Assembly: GCF_003206695.1 (NCBI RefSeq)
Contig: NZ_PZJN01000001.1
Location: forward strand, 60,194-124,193
DNA from: Salinicola halophyticus
Lineage (GTDB): Bacteria; Pseudomonadota; Gammaproteobacteria; Pseudomonadales; Halomonadaceae
Direction of reading: 5' to 3'
DNA length: 64,000 bases
Shown here: in pieces, positions 44,636-53,427 of the stretch
How the letters are laid out: every line of letters begins with the position of its first letter
Position numbering within the stretch: the first letter of the stretch is position 1
The notes under the pieces: model-generated
The model's input: the letters and a program-made list of their open reading frames with translations, nothing else
Database searches by the model: none
What the model was told of the DNA's origin: nothing
Made by a program: the position numbers and the translations under genes

Positions 44636-45412
44636 TCACTCGTCCTTCGGCTTGGCCGCGCCGGAGAATCCCTTCATCGTCTTGAACGCCTCCATGATGT
44701 CCATCGGTAGCGGAAAGACGATCGTCGAGGCGTTCTTGTTGCTCATGTCGCTCATGGTCTGCAGATAGCGCAGCTGCAGCGCCGCCGGATTGCGCGACAT
44801 GATGTCGGCCGCCTCGACCAGCTTCTCGGCCGCCTGCTGCTCGCCTTCGGCATGGATCACCTTGGCCCGGCGCTCGCGCTCGGCTTCGGCCTGGCGGGCA
44901 ATCGCGCGGATCATGCTCTCGTCGAGATCGACGTGCTTGATCTCGACATTGGCCACCTTGATCCCCCAGGCCTCGGTCTGGGTATCGATGATCTCCTGGA
45001 TGTCGTCGTTGAGCTTGTCCCGCTCGGAGAGCATCTCGTCAAGATCGTGCTTGCCCAGCACCGAACGCAGCGTGGTCTGGGCCAGCTGGCTGGTGGCGTT
45101 GACGTAGTTCTCGACCTGAATGATCGCTCGCTCCGGATCGACGACGCGGAAATAGAGCACCGCATTGACCCGCACGGTGACGTTATCCCGGGAGATCACG
45201 TCCTGTTCCGGCACATCCATGGTGATCACCCGCAGGTCGACCACCTGCATTTTCTGAACCACCGGGATCAGGAAGAACAGCCCCGGCCCCTTGACGTCCT
45301 GGAAGCGACCCAGAAAGAACACCACGCCGCGGCGGTACTCCGGCAGGATCCGGACCGAGGCCAGCAACAGCAGAATCAGCAGTATCACGGGTACCAGATA
45401 GGTGAATATCAT
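44636..45412 (-). CDS. Slipin (SPFH/stomatin-like membrane protein)
   Basis: 258 residues. An N-terminal membrane hairpin ([19 protein letters not shown]) is followed by the stomatin signature [24 protein letters not shown] and an SPFH domain with [26 protein letters not shown] helical coiled-coil ([29 protein letters not shown]) precedes the C-terminus. Slipins form large membrane oligomers and are nearly always paired with an NfeD protease, as here (4-base overlap). The role is probably membrane microdomain or quality control. Confidence 0.92.
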   Translation of the reverse strand: MIFTYLVPVILLILLLLASVRILPEYRRGVVFFLGRFQDVKGPGLFFLIPVVQKMQVVDLRVITMDVPEQDVISRDNVTVRVNAVLYFRVVDPERAIIQVENYVNATSQLAQTTLRSVLGKHDLDEMLSERDKLNDDIQEIIDTQTEAWGIKVANVEIKHVDLDESMIRAIARQAEAERERRAKVIHAEGEQQAAEKLVEAADIMSRNPAALQLRYLQTMSDMSNKNASTIVFPLPMDIMEAFKTMKGFSGAAKPKDE

Positions 45413-46800
45413 GTCGTCCCCTTCTCGTGGTCATCGTCGAAACACTCGATGTCGCCATCGGCCAGCGGCGTCACCGTGACTGTCAGTCCCTCCAGCGCCG
45501 TGACACGCAGCCGGTCGCCTTTATGGATGTCGGTCTGACTCCGTGCCCGCCAGCGCTCGCCATGCAGCAGCACCTTGCCGCGGCCGGCGGAGAAATCGCC
45601 AAGCGCCACGGTCTCGGCACCGATCAACTCCTCGCGACCGGTCAACGGGACGCGTCGGCGCACCTTTATCAAGCGCATCACCGCCCACAGCAGGAAACCG
45701 GCGGCGATCAGCGCGGTGCCGCCGATCAGCGGCCATGCTGCCGCGCTATTGGCCTCATCCATCAACAATACCGACCCGATCACGAAGGCGACGATACCGC
45801 CGGCACCGAGCGCCCCGAAGCTGGGCAGAAAGGCTTCGCCGACGATCATCACCAGACCCAGCAGTACCAATCCCAGCCCGGCCAGATCGATCGACAGCAC
45901 CTGGAAGGCAAACAGCCCCAGCAGCAGACTGATACCGCCAACGACGCCCGGCACCAGGGTGCCCGGGCTGGCGAGCTCGAATACCAGCCCGTAGAAGCCG
46001 ATCAGCAGCAGGCCATAAGCCACGACGGGATTGGCGATCAGCGACAGCAGCGCCGTGCGCCAATCCGGCCCTTCGCGAACACGTTCGATGTCCTGGGTCG
46101 AAAGCGTCGTGACGCCGTCTGCCAGCGCCACCTGACTGCCGTCCAGCTGCGCCATCAGATCGTCGAGATCCGATGCCACCACGTCGATGACGTTGCGATC
46201 GAGCGCATCCTGCGCATTCAGATTGGCCGCCTCGCGCACCGCCTGCTCGGCCCAGTCCGCGTTGCGCCCATGACGCTCGGCGTAGCCGCGGATCGTGGCC
46301 ACCGCATCTTCGATCATCTTCCTGTGCATCGCCTGGCTATTGGCATCCTCGCCCTCGCCACCCAGCGTGACCGGCGTGGCCGAACCCAGATGCGTTCCCG
46401 GCGCCATCGCCGCTACGGGGCTGGCGTAGAGCAGGTAGGTGCCGGCGCTGGCTGCCCGGGCCCCGCTGGGCGTGACGTAGGTCACCACCGGTACCTTGGC
46501 GGAGAGGATCGTCTGGGCCAGCCGGCGCATCGACTCGACCTGCCCGCCCGGCGTGTCGAGTTCGATGACGAGCAGTTCGGCGTTGTTCGATTCGGCCCGC
46601 TGGATGCCGCGTTCGACGTAATCCCGCGTCGCCGGGTTGATACTGTCATCTAGGGTCAGCACCAGCGCCTGCTTCGTGTCGGGTGACTGTGCGAGTACCG
46701 CGAGCGCCAGCAAAGAACCCGCCAACAGACAGACGAGCCAGCCGAGACACCACCAGCGGCGGGTCGAGAACCTGCGCGTGTCGACCGTCGAATTGACCAT
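45409..46800 (-). CDS. NfeD-family membrane serine protease (NfeD1b type)
   Basis: 463 residues from ATG 46800, chosen because it places the hydrophobic signal ([22 protein letters not shown]) at the N-terminus; longer in-frame starts (46884 and beyond) lack support, though the ribosome-binding site at 46800 is weak. A ClpP-class protease domain has [17 protein letters not shown] and the catalytic Ser of [15 protein letters not shown], with a Lys in the HRKMIEDAV helix. Four or five membrane helices and a C-terminal OB-fold NfeD domain ([24 protein letters not shown]) follow. It cleaves or partners with the slipin encoded next. Confidence 0.9.
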   Translation of the reverse strand: MVNSTVDTRRFSTRRWWCLGWLVCLLAGSLLALAVLAQSPDTKQALVLTLDDSINPATRDYVERGIQRAESNNAELLVIELDTPGGQVESMRRLAQTILSAKVPVVTYVTPSGARAASAGTYLLYASPVAAMAPGTHLGSATPVTLGGEGEDANSQAMHRKMIEDAVATIRGYAERHGRNADWAEQAVREAANLNAQDALDRNVIDVVASDLDDLMAQLDGSQVALADGVTTLSTQDIERVREGPDWRTALLSLIANPVVAYGLLLIGFYGLVFELASPGTLVPGVVGGISLLLGLFAFQVLSIDLAGLGLVLLGLVMIVGEAFLPSFGALGAGGIVAFVIGSVLLMDEANSAAAWPLIGGTALIAAGFLLWAVMRLIKVRRRVPLTGREELIGAETVALGDFSAGRGKVLLHGERWRARSQTDIHKGDRLRVTALEGLTVTVTPLADGDIECFDDDHEKGTT

Positions 46801-47005
46801 ACCTGCAGCGTAGCCAGTTTCCGGCGTCCGCGCCGTTAGACGCTGGTCGTGCCGATCAGCCTGTCGCACTCCCGTTTGCAGCATGATGCCGCTGACGAAG
46901 GCCGACGTGTTTCCTGCGGTTTTTTTTGTCACCATGAGCGCGCCACGATGGCAAAATCCATAGACACCCTCACCGTAGTGTCCGATAACGCCGGGAAGCC
47001 ACATC

Positions 47006-48004
47006 ATGCGTCTGGACTACGTTGGACCACTGCCCGAGCCGGTGGGCTTTCTGCTGATTCCGCGCTTTTCGATGATGGCGTTCTTCTCGGCGGTCGAGCC
47101 GCTGCGGATCGCCAATCGACTGGCCGGTCAGGAGCTCTATCGCTGGACGCTGATCAGCGAGGACGGTCAGCCGGTGACCGCCAGCAACGACATGACGCTG
47201 CTCGTCGATTGCGGGCTCTCCGATGCGCCCTCCTTGCCGACGCTCGCGGTCTGCGCCGGCTTCGAACCCGAACGCGACCACTCGCGCCGGCTCTCGCAAT
47301 GGCTGCATCGCCAGGCCAGCGAAGGCTGCCTGCTGGGCGGCATCGACACCGGCCCGCTGATACTGGCGGAGGTCGGGCTGCTCGAGGGCCATCGTCTGAC
47401 CCTCCACTGGGAAAGTCTGCCGGCCTTCCGCGAGCGTTTTCCCGGGCTTGATGCCGTGGAATCGCTGTTCGAGATCGACGCTCGCCGGTTCAGCTGCGCC
47501 GGCGGCGCTGCCGCCATGGACATGACCCTGAGCATGATCGCCAGCCGTCACGGTCAGGCCCTGGCCGACGATATTTCCGAACAGCTGATTCACGCCCGCC
47601 TGCGCCCGCGCCAGGACCATCAACGGCTTCCACTGGCGAAACGGCTGGGCACCCATCGCCGTCCGCTGGTCGATGCCGTCGCGCTGATGGAACAGCATCT
47701 CGAGCAGCCATTGTCGATGGCGGTGCTCAGCGAGCGGATCGGCCTGTCGTTGCGCCAACTCCAGCGTCTGTTTGTGGACGAACTCGGCAAGCGCCCGCGG
47801 GATTACTATCTCGAACTGCGTCTGGACCGCGCCAGACATCTGCTGGAAGAGACCGACCGCGACATCCTGAGCATCGGCCTGGCCTGTGGCTTCAGCTCGG
47901 CTTCGAGTTTCTCGCGCGCCTATCGCCAGCACTATCGACAACCGCCCAGCGCCTCGCGAAGGCGCGCCGAACTTCCAATGCCAGACGCGGATCACGGCCA
48001 ATAA
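47006..48004 (+). CDS. GlxA-type AraC-family regulator (CdhR/GbdR-like)
   Basis: 332 residues. The N-terminal part is a class I glutamine-amidotransferase-like (DJ-1/PfpI fold) sensor: PEPVGFLLIPRFSMMAFFSAVEPLRIANRLAG, and GGIDTGPLILAEVGLLEGHRLTLHWE with no catalytic Cys in the nucleophile elbow. A C-terminal AraC HTH pair (LSERIGLSLRQLQRLFVDELGKRPRDYYLELRLDRAR and IGLACGFSSASSFSRAYRQHY) follows. The architecture is that of CdhR and GbdR, which activate carnitine and betaine catabolism in Pseudomonas. It precedes the hydroxylase gene by 89 bases. Confidence 0.88.
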   Translation: MRLDYVGPLPEPVGFLLIPRFSMMAFFSAVEPLRIANRLAGQELYRWTLISEDGQPVTASNDMTLLVDCGLSDAPSLPTLAVCAGFEPERDHSRRLSQWLHRQASEGCLLGGIDTGPLILAEVGLLEGHRLTLHWESLPAFRERFPGLDAVESLFEIDARRFSCAGGAAAMDMTLSMIASRHGQALADDISEQLIHARLRPRQDHQRLPLAKRLGTHRRPLVDAVALMEQHLEQPLSMAVLSERIGLSLRQLQRLFVDELGKRPRDYYLELRLDRARHLLEETDRDILSIGLACGFSSASSFSRAYRQHYRQPPSASRRRAELPMPDADHGQ

Positions 48005-48015
48005 CCTCAAAAAAA

Positions 48016-48039
48016 TGGCGTTTTAGGTCAATTTCGCCA
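48016..48039. promoter_or_regulatory. Inverted repeat upstream of the TauD-family hydroxylase
   Basis: TGGCG-N14-CGCCA with a T-rich centre, 54 bases before the hydroxylase ATG and directly after the regulator gene. It is a plausible AraC/GlxA-family binding site or promoter-proximal operator. Confidence 0.35.
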
Positions 48040-48093
48040 CCGGCTGATCGGCGACGCTGGTTCGATCCCTATCAGCGAGCCTCCGGAGCCTCC

Positions 48094-49386
48094 ATGTCAG
48101 CCGATCCCGACTCTCGATCCCTGCACCATTCTCGAGTCTCGTCTCAATCCGAGACCCAGTCTCGATCTCAGCCTTTGCCCGCCACTCCGGATTTCGACGC
48201 CTGGCCGGTCGAGGTAGCCATCACCGCGATCGATCATGATCCGCAGATCTTGAACGTGACCTGGCAGGACGGCAGCCAGAGCCGCTACCACAGCATCTGG
48301 CTGCGCGAAAACGCCGCCGACGACAGCACCGTGAATCCGGCGACGCGGGAGCGGATCCTCGATCTTTCCCGGCTGGAGGCGTGGCCCACGATCGAGCACG
48401 CCAAATTGGAAGCCAATGGCGCGATCACGATCGACTTCCTGCCCGAACGACGCCGGCTATCGTTCCACCCCGGCTGGCTGCGAGCCCACGATTACGCCAA
48501 CCTCGTCGAGCACGAGCCCCCGTTGGTGCCACGGACGCTGTGGCTGGGGTCGGATCGCGAGGAACCGACCACGCTCGACGCGACCGGCTGGATGGAAAGA
48601 GATCACGACGCGACAAGCGTCGATTCGCTGCTGAAACAGGCGCTGGAAGCCGTCATCGGCGAGGGGCTGGTCCGACTTCGCAATCTGCCCACGGCGCCTG
48701 GCAGTCTGGATGCCATCGCCCGGCGAATCGGCCCGCCGCGACCGACCAATTTCGGCAATCTGTTCGATGTCCGCGCCAAGCCGGATCCGGATTCCAACGC
48801 TTACACCTCGCTCGCCCTGCCGCCCCACGTCGATCTGCCGACGCGGGAGTACCAGCCGGGTCTACAGCTGTTGCACTGCCTGGAGAACGATACCGTCGGC
48901 GGCGAAGCAGTGATGATGGACGGATTTGCCGTGGCCGAAGCGCTGCGCGAACGTCATCCGGCGCACTTTGCCACGCTGACCCGGGTGCGCTGGTGCTATG
49001 CCAATACCGCCAGGACCAGCGACTACGTCTGGTTCGATCCGATGATCAAGCTCGATGCTCGCGGCGAGTTTGATGAAGTCCGCATCGCCGATTTCCTGCG
49101 CGGCCCGTTGATGGCACCGTTCGACGACGTGGAACCCGCCTACGCGGCGCTGATGACGCTTCAAGGTCTGCTACGCGAGCCCGAGTTCGCGCTGCGCTTC
49201 AGCTACGCTCCCGGCGATCTGGTGATCTTCGATAACCGGCGCCTGCTCCACGCCCGGGACGCCTTCGATGTCAGCCAGGGCGGCAGTCGTTGGTTGCAAG
49301 GGTGTTATCTGGAACGCGATGAGGCTCGTTCGCGCCTGCGCATGCTGAAGCGCGCCGAGCGCCAGGCGCGGCTGGAAGACGCCTGA
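48094..49386 (+). CDS. Gamma-butyrobetaine hydroxylase-like Fe(II)/2-oxoglutarate dioxygenase
   Basis: 430 residues. An N-terminal DUF971-like domain (VTWQDGSQSRYHSIWLRENAADDST) precedes a TauD fold: His245 and Asp247 in PPHVDLPTREYQPGLQLLHC are iron ligands, and DLVIFDNRRLLHARDAF gives the distal His and 2-oxoglutarate Arg. This is the gamma-butyrobetaine dioxygenase family, which makes L-carnitine. The zinc-binding Cys cluster of the human enzyme is absent. The first 28 residues are a Ser/Arg/Gln-rich repetitive extension. Next to a CdhR-type regulator and the carnitine operon, the butyrobetaine role is the best guess. Confidence 0.82.
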   Translation: MSADPDSRSLHHSRVSSQSETQSRSQPLPATPDFDAWPVEVAITAIDHDPQILNVTWQDGSQSRYHSIWLRENAADDSTVNPATRERILDLSRLEAWPTIEHAKLEANGAITIDFLPERRRLSFHPGWLRAHDYANLVEHEPPLVPRTLWLGSDREEPTTLDATGWMERDHDATSVDSLLKQALEAVIGEGLVRLRNLPTAPGSLDAIARRIGPPRPTNFGNLFDVRAKPDPDSNAYTSLALPPHVDLPTREYQPGLQLLHCLENDTVGGEAVMMDGFAVAEALRERHPAHFATLTRVRWCYANTARTSDYVWFDPMIKLDARGEFDEVRIADFLRGPLMAPFDDVEPAYAALMTLQGLLREPEFALRFSYAPGDLVIFDNRRLLHARDAFDVSQGGSRWLQGCYLERDEARSRLRMLKRAERQARLEDA

Positions 49387-49421
49387 GCCCGGAGCCCGAC
49401 TCATTCCTCCCAAAACGCAAA

Positions 49422-49445
49422 GACCCCGCTGTTTCCAGCGGGGTC
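49422..49445. terminator. Bidirectional terminator between hydroxylase and cdhB
   Basis: GACCCCGCTG-TTTC-CAGCGGGGTC, a 10-bp perfect stem. On the minus strand it is followed by TTTGCGTTTT, so it suits the cdhB side best. Confidence 0.8.
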
Positions 49446-49474
49446 GATGGTGTTTCAAACAGCCGAGGAAACGG

Positions 49475-49981
49475 TCAGCGCCGGATCCCGATCTTGCGGC
49501 CGGCTGCCCTCGGCCATTCGTCTCCGGCTTTCGGTAGCGCCTCGACGCTCGCGGCCACCGGCTCGGGGAAGGCGCCAGGGCGACCGCTTTCGATGTCGAT
49601 CCCCATCAGCATCTGCTCGCTGGTCGCCAGGGTATCGCCATCAGCGTTAGTCAGCGTGAACAGCACGTGCAGGCGTTTGGCGTCGCTGTCGAGCAGCGTC
49701 AGCGCCACGCTCAGCGCTTCGCCGCGATGCGCCTGCTGGCGATAGCAGAGATGGGTCTCGAGGGTATAGATCGTGTAGCCGTGCTCGGCGCGACCGGCCT
49801 CGTCGAGACCGACGCGATCCATCAACGCCTCCACCGCCAGCGAGAACACGCGGGCGTATTCGGCATCGTTCATGTGGCCGTTATAGTCGACCCAGGCGTC
49901 CTGCACCCGGGTCTTGAACAGCGGATCATCCGGAATCGTGGTCATCAGAGGCGCCTCGCTCATCAAATCCGTCTCGTTCAT
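49475..49981 (-). CDS. cdhB: Betainyl-CoA thioesterase (CdhB-like, hot-dog fold)
   Basis: 168 residues from ATG 49981, which overlaps the cdhA stop (TAATG); ATGs at codons 7 and 13 are alternatives. FKTRVQDAWVDYNGHMNDAEYARVFSLAVEALM is the 4HBT-type thioesterase active-site region with the catalytic Asp/Asn. TLETHLCYRQQAHRGEALSVALTLLDSDAKRLHVLF completes the fold. In L-carnitine catabolism CdhB hydrolyses betainyl-CoA, formed after dehydrocarnitine cleavage, to glycine betaine. The operon position after cdhA supports this. Confidence 0.85.
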   Translation of the reverse strand: MNETDLMSEAPLMTTIPDDPLFKTRVQDAWVDYNGHMNDAEYARVFSLAVEALMDRVGLDEAGRAEHGYTIYTLETHLCYRQQAHRGEALSVALTLLDSDAKRLHVLFTLTNADGDTLATSEQMLMGIDIESGRPGAFPEPVAASVEALPKAGDEWPRAAGRKIGIRR

Positions 49982-49990
49982 TAAATCCGG
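49955..49990 (-). repeat. 18-bp tandem duplication at the cdhA/cdhB junction
   Basis: CTCGCTCATCAAATCCGT is followed by CTCGTTCATTAAATCCGG. The unit contains the cdhA stop and the cdhB start; each unit offers an in-frame ATG for cdhB (MNETDL, MSEAPL). Confidence 0.85.
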
Positions 49991-50952
49991 CCCTGGAGCC
50001 CTTCGGCTTCCGGCCAGTATTTCTGCGTCAGTTCGAGCAGCTCGGTCAGGAACGCATCGCGGCGCGTCTCGAGCTCGGCGACGCTGCGCCCGGCGGCCTG
50101 ATGCTCGCAACCATCGGCGACTTTATCGATCAACTCGTCGGTCAGCTCCGGCGCTTCCAGCTTGGTCCACGGCAGTTTCAGCGCCGGGCCGAACTGGTGA
50201 AGCATGTGGCGCATGCCGCCGTCGCCGCCGGCCAGATGGAACGTCAGGAAGGTTCCCATCAACGACCAGCGCAGGCCGCAACCGTAGACCACAGCGGCAT
50301 CGATCTCTTCGGTGGTTGCCACGCCGTCGTTGACCAGATGCAGCGCCTCGCGCCACAGCGCTTCCATCAAGCGGTCGGCGACATGGCCTTCGATCTCGCG
50401 ACGCACCACCAGCGGGCGCATGCCCAGTGCGGCGTACTGTGCCTGGGCGCGTTCGATCACCACCGGCGCGGTGTGCTCGCCACCCACCAGCTCCACCAGC
50501 GGCAGCAGATAGACCGGGTTGAACGGGTGCGCCACGATCACGCGCCCTGGTGCCCGGGTGCAGGCGGACTGCAGATCGCTCGGCTTGATACCCGAGGTCG
50601 ACGAACCGATCACCACGTCCAGCGGCGCCAACGCGTCGAGCTGGCTCAACACGTCGTGCTTGAGCGCCAGCCGTTCCGGCACGTTCTCCTGGATCAGCTC
50701 GGCCCCTTCTACCGCGGCCTCCAGGGAGTCGACGAAGGTCAGCGCCTTCGGGTCGGCCTCATCGGCCAGCCCGAGCCGTTCGAGCGACGGCCAGGCGCGC
50801 TCGACGAACGCACGGGTGCGCTCTGGCGCGGCGGGGTCGAGGTCGAAGGCGGTGACCCGGCAGCCGGCCGCCAGCGCGCGGGCGATCCAGCCGTTGCCGA
50901 TCACGCCGGTACCGATCACAGCGACATTGCGGGGAAGTTCGGAAGTAGTCAT
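49981..50952 (-). CDS. cdhA: L-carnitine dehydrogenase
   Basis: 323 residues from ATG 50952 (GAGG upstream); a 17-codon upstream extension was rejected. The Rossmann motif VAVIGTGVIGNGWIARALAAG, the catalytic-loop region SSTSGIKPSDLQ and AHPFNPVYLLPLVELVGG are those of the 3-hydroxyacyl-CoA-dehydrogenase-like carnitine dehydrogenases. FLTFHLAGGDGGMRHMLHQFGPAL is characteristic. It oxidises L-carnitine to 3-dehydrocarnitine with NAD, the substrate of the CdhC cleavage enzyme encoded upstream. Confidence 0.93.
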   Translation of the reverse strand: MTTSELPRNVAVIGTGVIGNGWIARALAAGCRVTAFDLDPAAPERTRAFVERAWPSLERLGLADEADPKALTFVDSLEAAVEGAELIQENVPERLALKHDVLSQLDALAPLDVVIGSSTSGIKPSDLQSACTRAPGRVIVAHPFNPVYLLPLVELVGGEHTAPVVIERAQAQYAALGMRPLVVRREIEGHVADRLMEALWREALHLVNDGVATTEEIDAAVVYGCGLRWSLMGTFLTFHLAGGDGGMRHMLHQFGPALKLPWTKLEAPELTDELIDKVADGCEHQAAGRSVAELETRRDAFLTELLELTQKYWPEAEGLQGRI

Positions 50953-51059
50953 GGATACCTCGCGGGAATAAGGGGATATGTGAAACCGCACGCTCAGCGG
51001 CATCGAGCGCGCGATCGCGATGGGCGAAGCGAGCGACGCGCTAGAGGTTCAAGCAGCCG

Positions 51060-51216
51060 GAGGGGGTTTACAAAGTCGGCGAGCGAGGACAAGACAAGGC
51101 AAAATCGGCCGAAAAACGGACCGGGCTGGCGCTCCAGTTTACACGGGGGTAAATGAGCATTTTAAGGCCGATTTTAACGCCGTATTGTCGAGCACAGGCA
51201 GTTTGTAAACTTCCTC
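51060..51216. repeat. MITE-like interspersed repeat, copy B
   Basis: 157 bp with terminal inverted repeats GAGGGGGTTTACAAA and GAGGAAGTTTACAAA (complement of the right end). It lies in the cdhC-cdhA spacer, opposite in orientation to copy A, and, read on the gene strand, begins at the base after the cdhC stop. It shares the AATACGGCGTTAAAATCGG and ATGCTCATTTACCCC segments with copy A. Confidence 0.9.
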
Positions 51217-52098
51217 TCAGGGCTTGCGCAGCGCGAGCGACTCCCGCGTCTGCGCCGGCGTCTGCACCTTGCCGCCGAGATTCTCGGCGATCGTCACTGC
51301 GCGCTCGACCAGCTGGGCGTTACTGGCGAAGACGCCCTTGCTCAGGTAGAGGTTGTCTTCCAGGCCAACACGCATGTGCCCACCCATGATCATCGACTGC
51401 GCCGCCATCGGGAACTGCTGACGACCGATGCCGAAAGCCGACCAGATCGCGTTTTCCGGCAGCTTGTTGCGCATCGCCAGCATGGTTTCGGTGTCGGCTT
51501 CGGCGCCCCAGGGAATGCCCAGGCAGAGCTGGAACAGCGGATCGCCGTCGATCAAACCTTCCTCGACCAGCTGACGCGCGAACCAGACATGGCCCAGATC
51601 GAAGCACTCCAGCTCCGGCTTGACCCCGGCCTGCTGGATCAGACGCGCATGCTCGCGCAGCCAGTCGGCGGTGTTGAGATAGACCATGTCGCCGAAGTTG
51701 AGGCTGCCGCAGTCCAGCGTGCACAGCTCCGGCAGCAGCTCGCCCACCGGGTGGTGACGTTCGGCCGCGGTCTGCAGATCGGTACCTTCGAGGCCGTGAA
51801 TCACGCCGTCACGAATCTCGGGAAACAGATCGCCACCGCCGCCGGCCGTGATGTTGATCACCGCATCGACATCGGATTCGCGGATGCGCTCGACGACTTC
51901 ACGGAAGTGATCCGTCGAGTGGCTGACACCGCCGGTTTCCGGATCGCGCACGTGAAGGTGGACAATGCTGGCGCCGGCGCGGGCGGCGTCCAGCGCGCTG
52001 TCGGCGATCTGCTTGGGCGTGACGGGAAGATCCGGATGCTTGCCGGCAGTATCGCCGGCACCGGTTACGGCACAGGTCAAAATGACGTCGCGGTTCAT
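51217..52098 (-). CDS. cdhC: BKACE-type 3-dehydrocarnitine cleavage enzyme
   Basis: 293 residues. The zinc-dependent beta-keto acid cleavage (BKACE, DUF849) family is recognised by [24 protein letters not shown] with two His ligands, [11 protein letters not shown], the Glu of [12 protein letters not shown], and [20 protein letters not shown]. With cdhA and cdhB adjacent, it should convert 3-dehydrocarnitine and acetyl-CoA to acetoacetate and betainyl-CoA. The acetoacetate can be handled by the scoAB/thiolase genes at 10-12 kb. It is the first gene of the operon. Confidence 0.92.
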   Translation of the reverse strand: MNRDVILTCAVTGAGDTAGKHPDLPVTPKQIADSALDAARAGASIVHLHVRDPETGGVSHSTDHFREVVERIRESDVDAVINITAGGGGDLFPEIRDGVIHGLEGTDLQTAAERHHPVGELLPELCTLDCGSLNFGDMVYLNTADWLREHARLIQQAGVKPELECFDLGHVWFARQLVEEGLIDGDPLFQLCLGIPWGAEADTETMLAMRNKLPENAIWSAFGIGRQQFPMAAQSMIMGGHMRVGLEDNLYLSKGVFASNAQLVERAVTIAENLGGKVQTPAQTRESLALRKP

Positions 52099-52189
52099 AA
52101 GATAACCTCTCGGTCCGACCCCGAGCCGTCAGCGGCGCGGAGCAATGGGTGAGCGCACCGGGTGGTGCGTTGCGATGGGCCCATTGTGG

Positions 52190-52204
52190 GTGCCGAACCG
52201 GCAC
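52190..52204. promoter_or_regulatory. Palindrome upstream of cdhC
   Basis: GTGCCGAACCGGCAC has perfect 6-bp arms around AAC, about 90 bases before the cdhC ATG. It is a candidate operator for one of the two GlxA-type regulators. Confidence 0.4.
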
Positions 52205-52243
52205 ATTGGTTGCCATGAAACGCCGCGAACTTGACACCGAACG

Positions 52244-52307
52244 ACGACCGCTAATCGGCAACGATGCACGCTAACTGCAAGCAGCGACCGCTAATCGGAA
52301 ACGACGC
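52244..52307. repeat. 24-bp direct repeat in the cdhC/regulator spacer
   Basis: GACCGCTAATCGG plus flanks occurs at 52244-52267 and 52284-52307, 40 bases apart, with 4 mismatches over 24. The 40-bp period places the copies on roughly the same face of the helix. It lies between cdhC and the end of the second regulator gene. Confidence 0.75.
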
Positions 52308-52312
52308 CCCGC

Positions 52313-53332
52313 TCACGGCGAGCGTTTGCCACGCTGTGCCGTGGTTCGTGGCGACTCTCCGAATCGCTCGCGATAGACCCGGGAAAAATGCGCGGGCTGG
52401 CCGAACCCGGCCGCCAGCGCGGCCTGGGTCACGCTGGTACGGCTATCGGCGAGAATCTGCTGGGCGCGGTCGAGACGCAGCGAGAGATAGCGCCCTTTCG
52501 CCGTCTCGCCCCGATAGCGCTGAAAAAGTCGGTTGAGCTGACGCTGGGATTGGCCGATTCGCTGACAGATGTCGGGAATCGTCAACGGCTGCGCCAGATG
52601 GTCCTCCATGATCGCTTCCGCCCGGCGAACGCTGCGGGGGCAATACGCCGGGCCGATATCGACGTTACGCTCATCGTCGATACGTGGTTCGAGACGGGAA
52701 TGCACCAGCTGGCGGCTCAGGGCAGCCACCAGATTGGCGCCGTGTTCGCGCTCGATGAAGGCCATCATCAGGTCGAGGCTTGCCGCGCCGCCACCACCGG
52801 TCAGGCGCTGTCGATCGAAGCGGTAGCGCGCATCGCTGAGTGCCAGTGTCGGAAACTCCTCGACGAACGCCGGGGCACTTTCCCAGTGCAGTGCCGTCTC
52901 GTAGCCTTCCAGCAATCCGGCTCGCGCCAGGATGAAGGCGCCGGTGTCGAGTGCGGCGAGCAGCCCGCCGTGGGCGGCAACCCGGCGCAGCACGGCCCAC
53001 TGTGAAGGCGCCACGGTCGCCTCGGCTTCATAGGAAGCGATGACGAACAGATTATCGAAGATTGGCGTTTCACCCAGTGCAGCGTCGACGTCGACGGTCA
53101 CGCCGTTGCTGGCGGTCACCGCTTCACCGTCGTTGGAGAACAGCCGCCAAGCGAACAGCGAACGACCGAATCGGTTGGCGACGCGCAGCGGCTCGAGCAG
53201 ACAATAGAGCGTCAGCATCGAGAATTTGGGCAGCAGCCAGAGATTGACCGTGATGTCCGCTTCGTCCGGCGAAAGCACGGGCGGCAGGTCGGGGCGCGGA
53301 TAGAGCCATTGCGGCGTCGGATGATCGGTCAT
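52313..53332 (-). CDS. Second GlxA-type AraC-family regulator
   Basis: 339 residues from ATG 53332 (GAGGA eight bases upstream). The DJ-1/PfpI-like sensor half (NLWLLPKFSMLTLYCLLEPLRVANRFG, ALDTGAFILARAGLLEGYETALHWE) is joined to an AraC HTH (ICQRIGQSQRQLNRLFQRYRGETAKGRYLSLRLDRAQ, LAAGFGQPAHFSRVYRERFGESPR). It is clearly paralogous to the regulator at 47.0 kb. It diverges from the TmpA/TmpB-like genes, with an inverted repeat (GGTGTC-N10-GACACC, 53393-53414) in the 95-bp control region, so it most likely controls them. Confidence 0.88.
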   Translation of the reverse strand: MTDHPTPQWLYPRPDLPPVLSPDEADITVNLWLLPKFSMLTLYCLLEPLRVANRFGRSLFAWRLFSNDGEAVTASNGVTVDVDAALGETPIFDNLFVIASYEAEATVAPSQWAVLRRVAAHGGLLAALDTGAFILARAGLLEGYETALHWESAPAFVEEFPTLALSDARYRFDRQRLTGGGGAASLDLMMAFIEREHGANLVAALSRQLVHSRLEPRIDDERNVDIGPAYCPRSVRRAEAIMEDHLAQPLTIPDICQRIGQSQRQLNRLFQRYRGETAKGRYLSLRLDRAQQILADSRTSVTQAALAAGFGQPAHFSRVYRERFGESPRTTAQRGKRSP

Positions 53333-53392
53333 GGCGAAAATCCTCGCTGATATGGCCAAAAAACTCAAATCGCCTCGCGTCATACCTCATAG

Positions 53393-53414
53393 GGTGTCAA
53401 CACACTGAGACACC
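53393..53414. promoter_or_regulatory. Inverted repeat in the regulator/tmpA divergent region
   Basis: GGTGTC and GACACC are separated by 10 bases, 14-35 bases before the dioxygenase ATG. It is a candidate operator for the adjacent regulator. Confidence 0.4.
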
Positions 53415-53427
53415 AAGAGATGTCGCC

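Noticed and set aside
45427..46653. 408-codon open frame on the plus strand
   Set aside because: Shadow of the nfeD gene with no recognisable domain.
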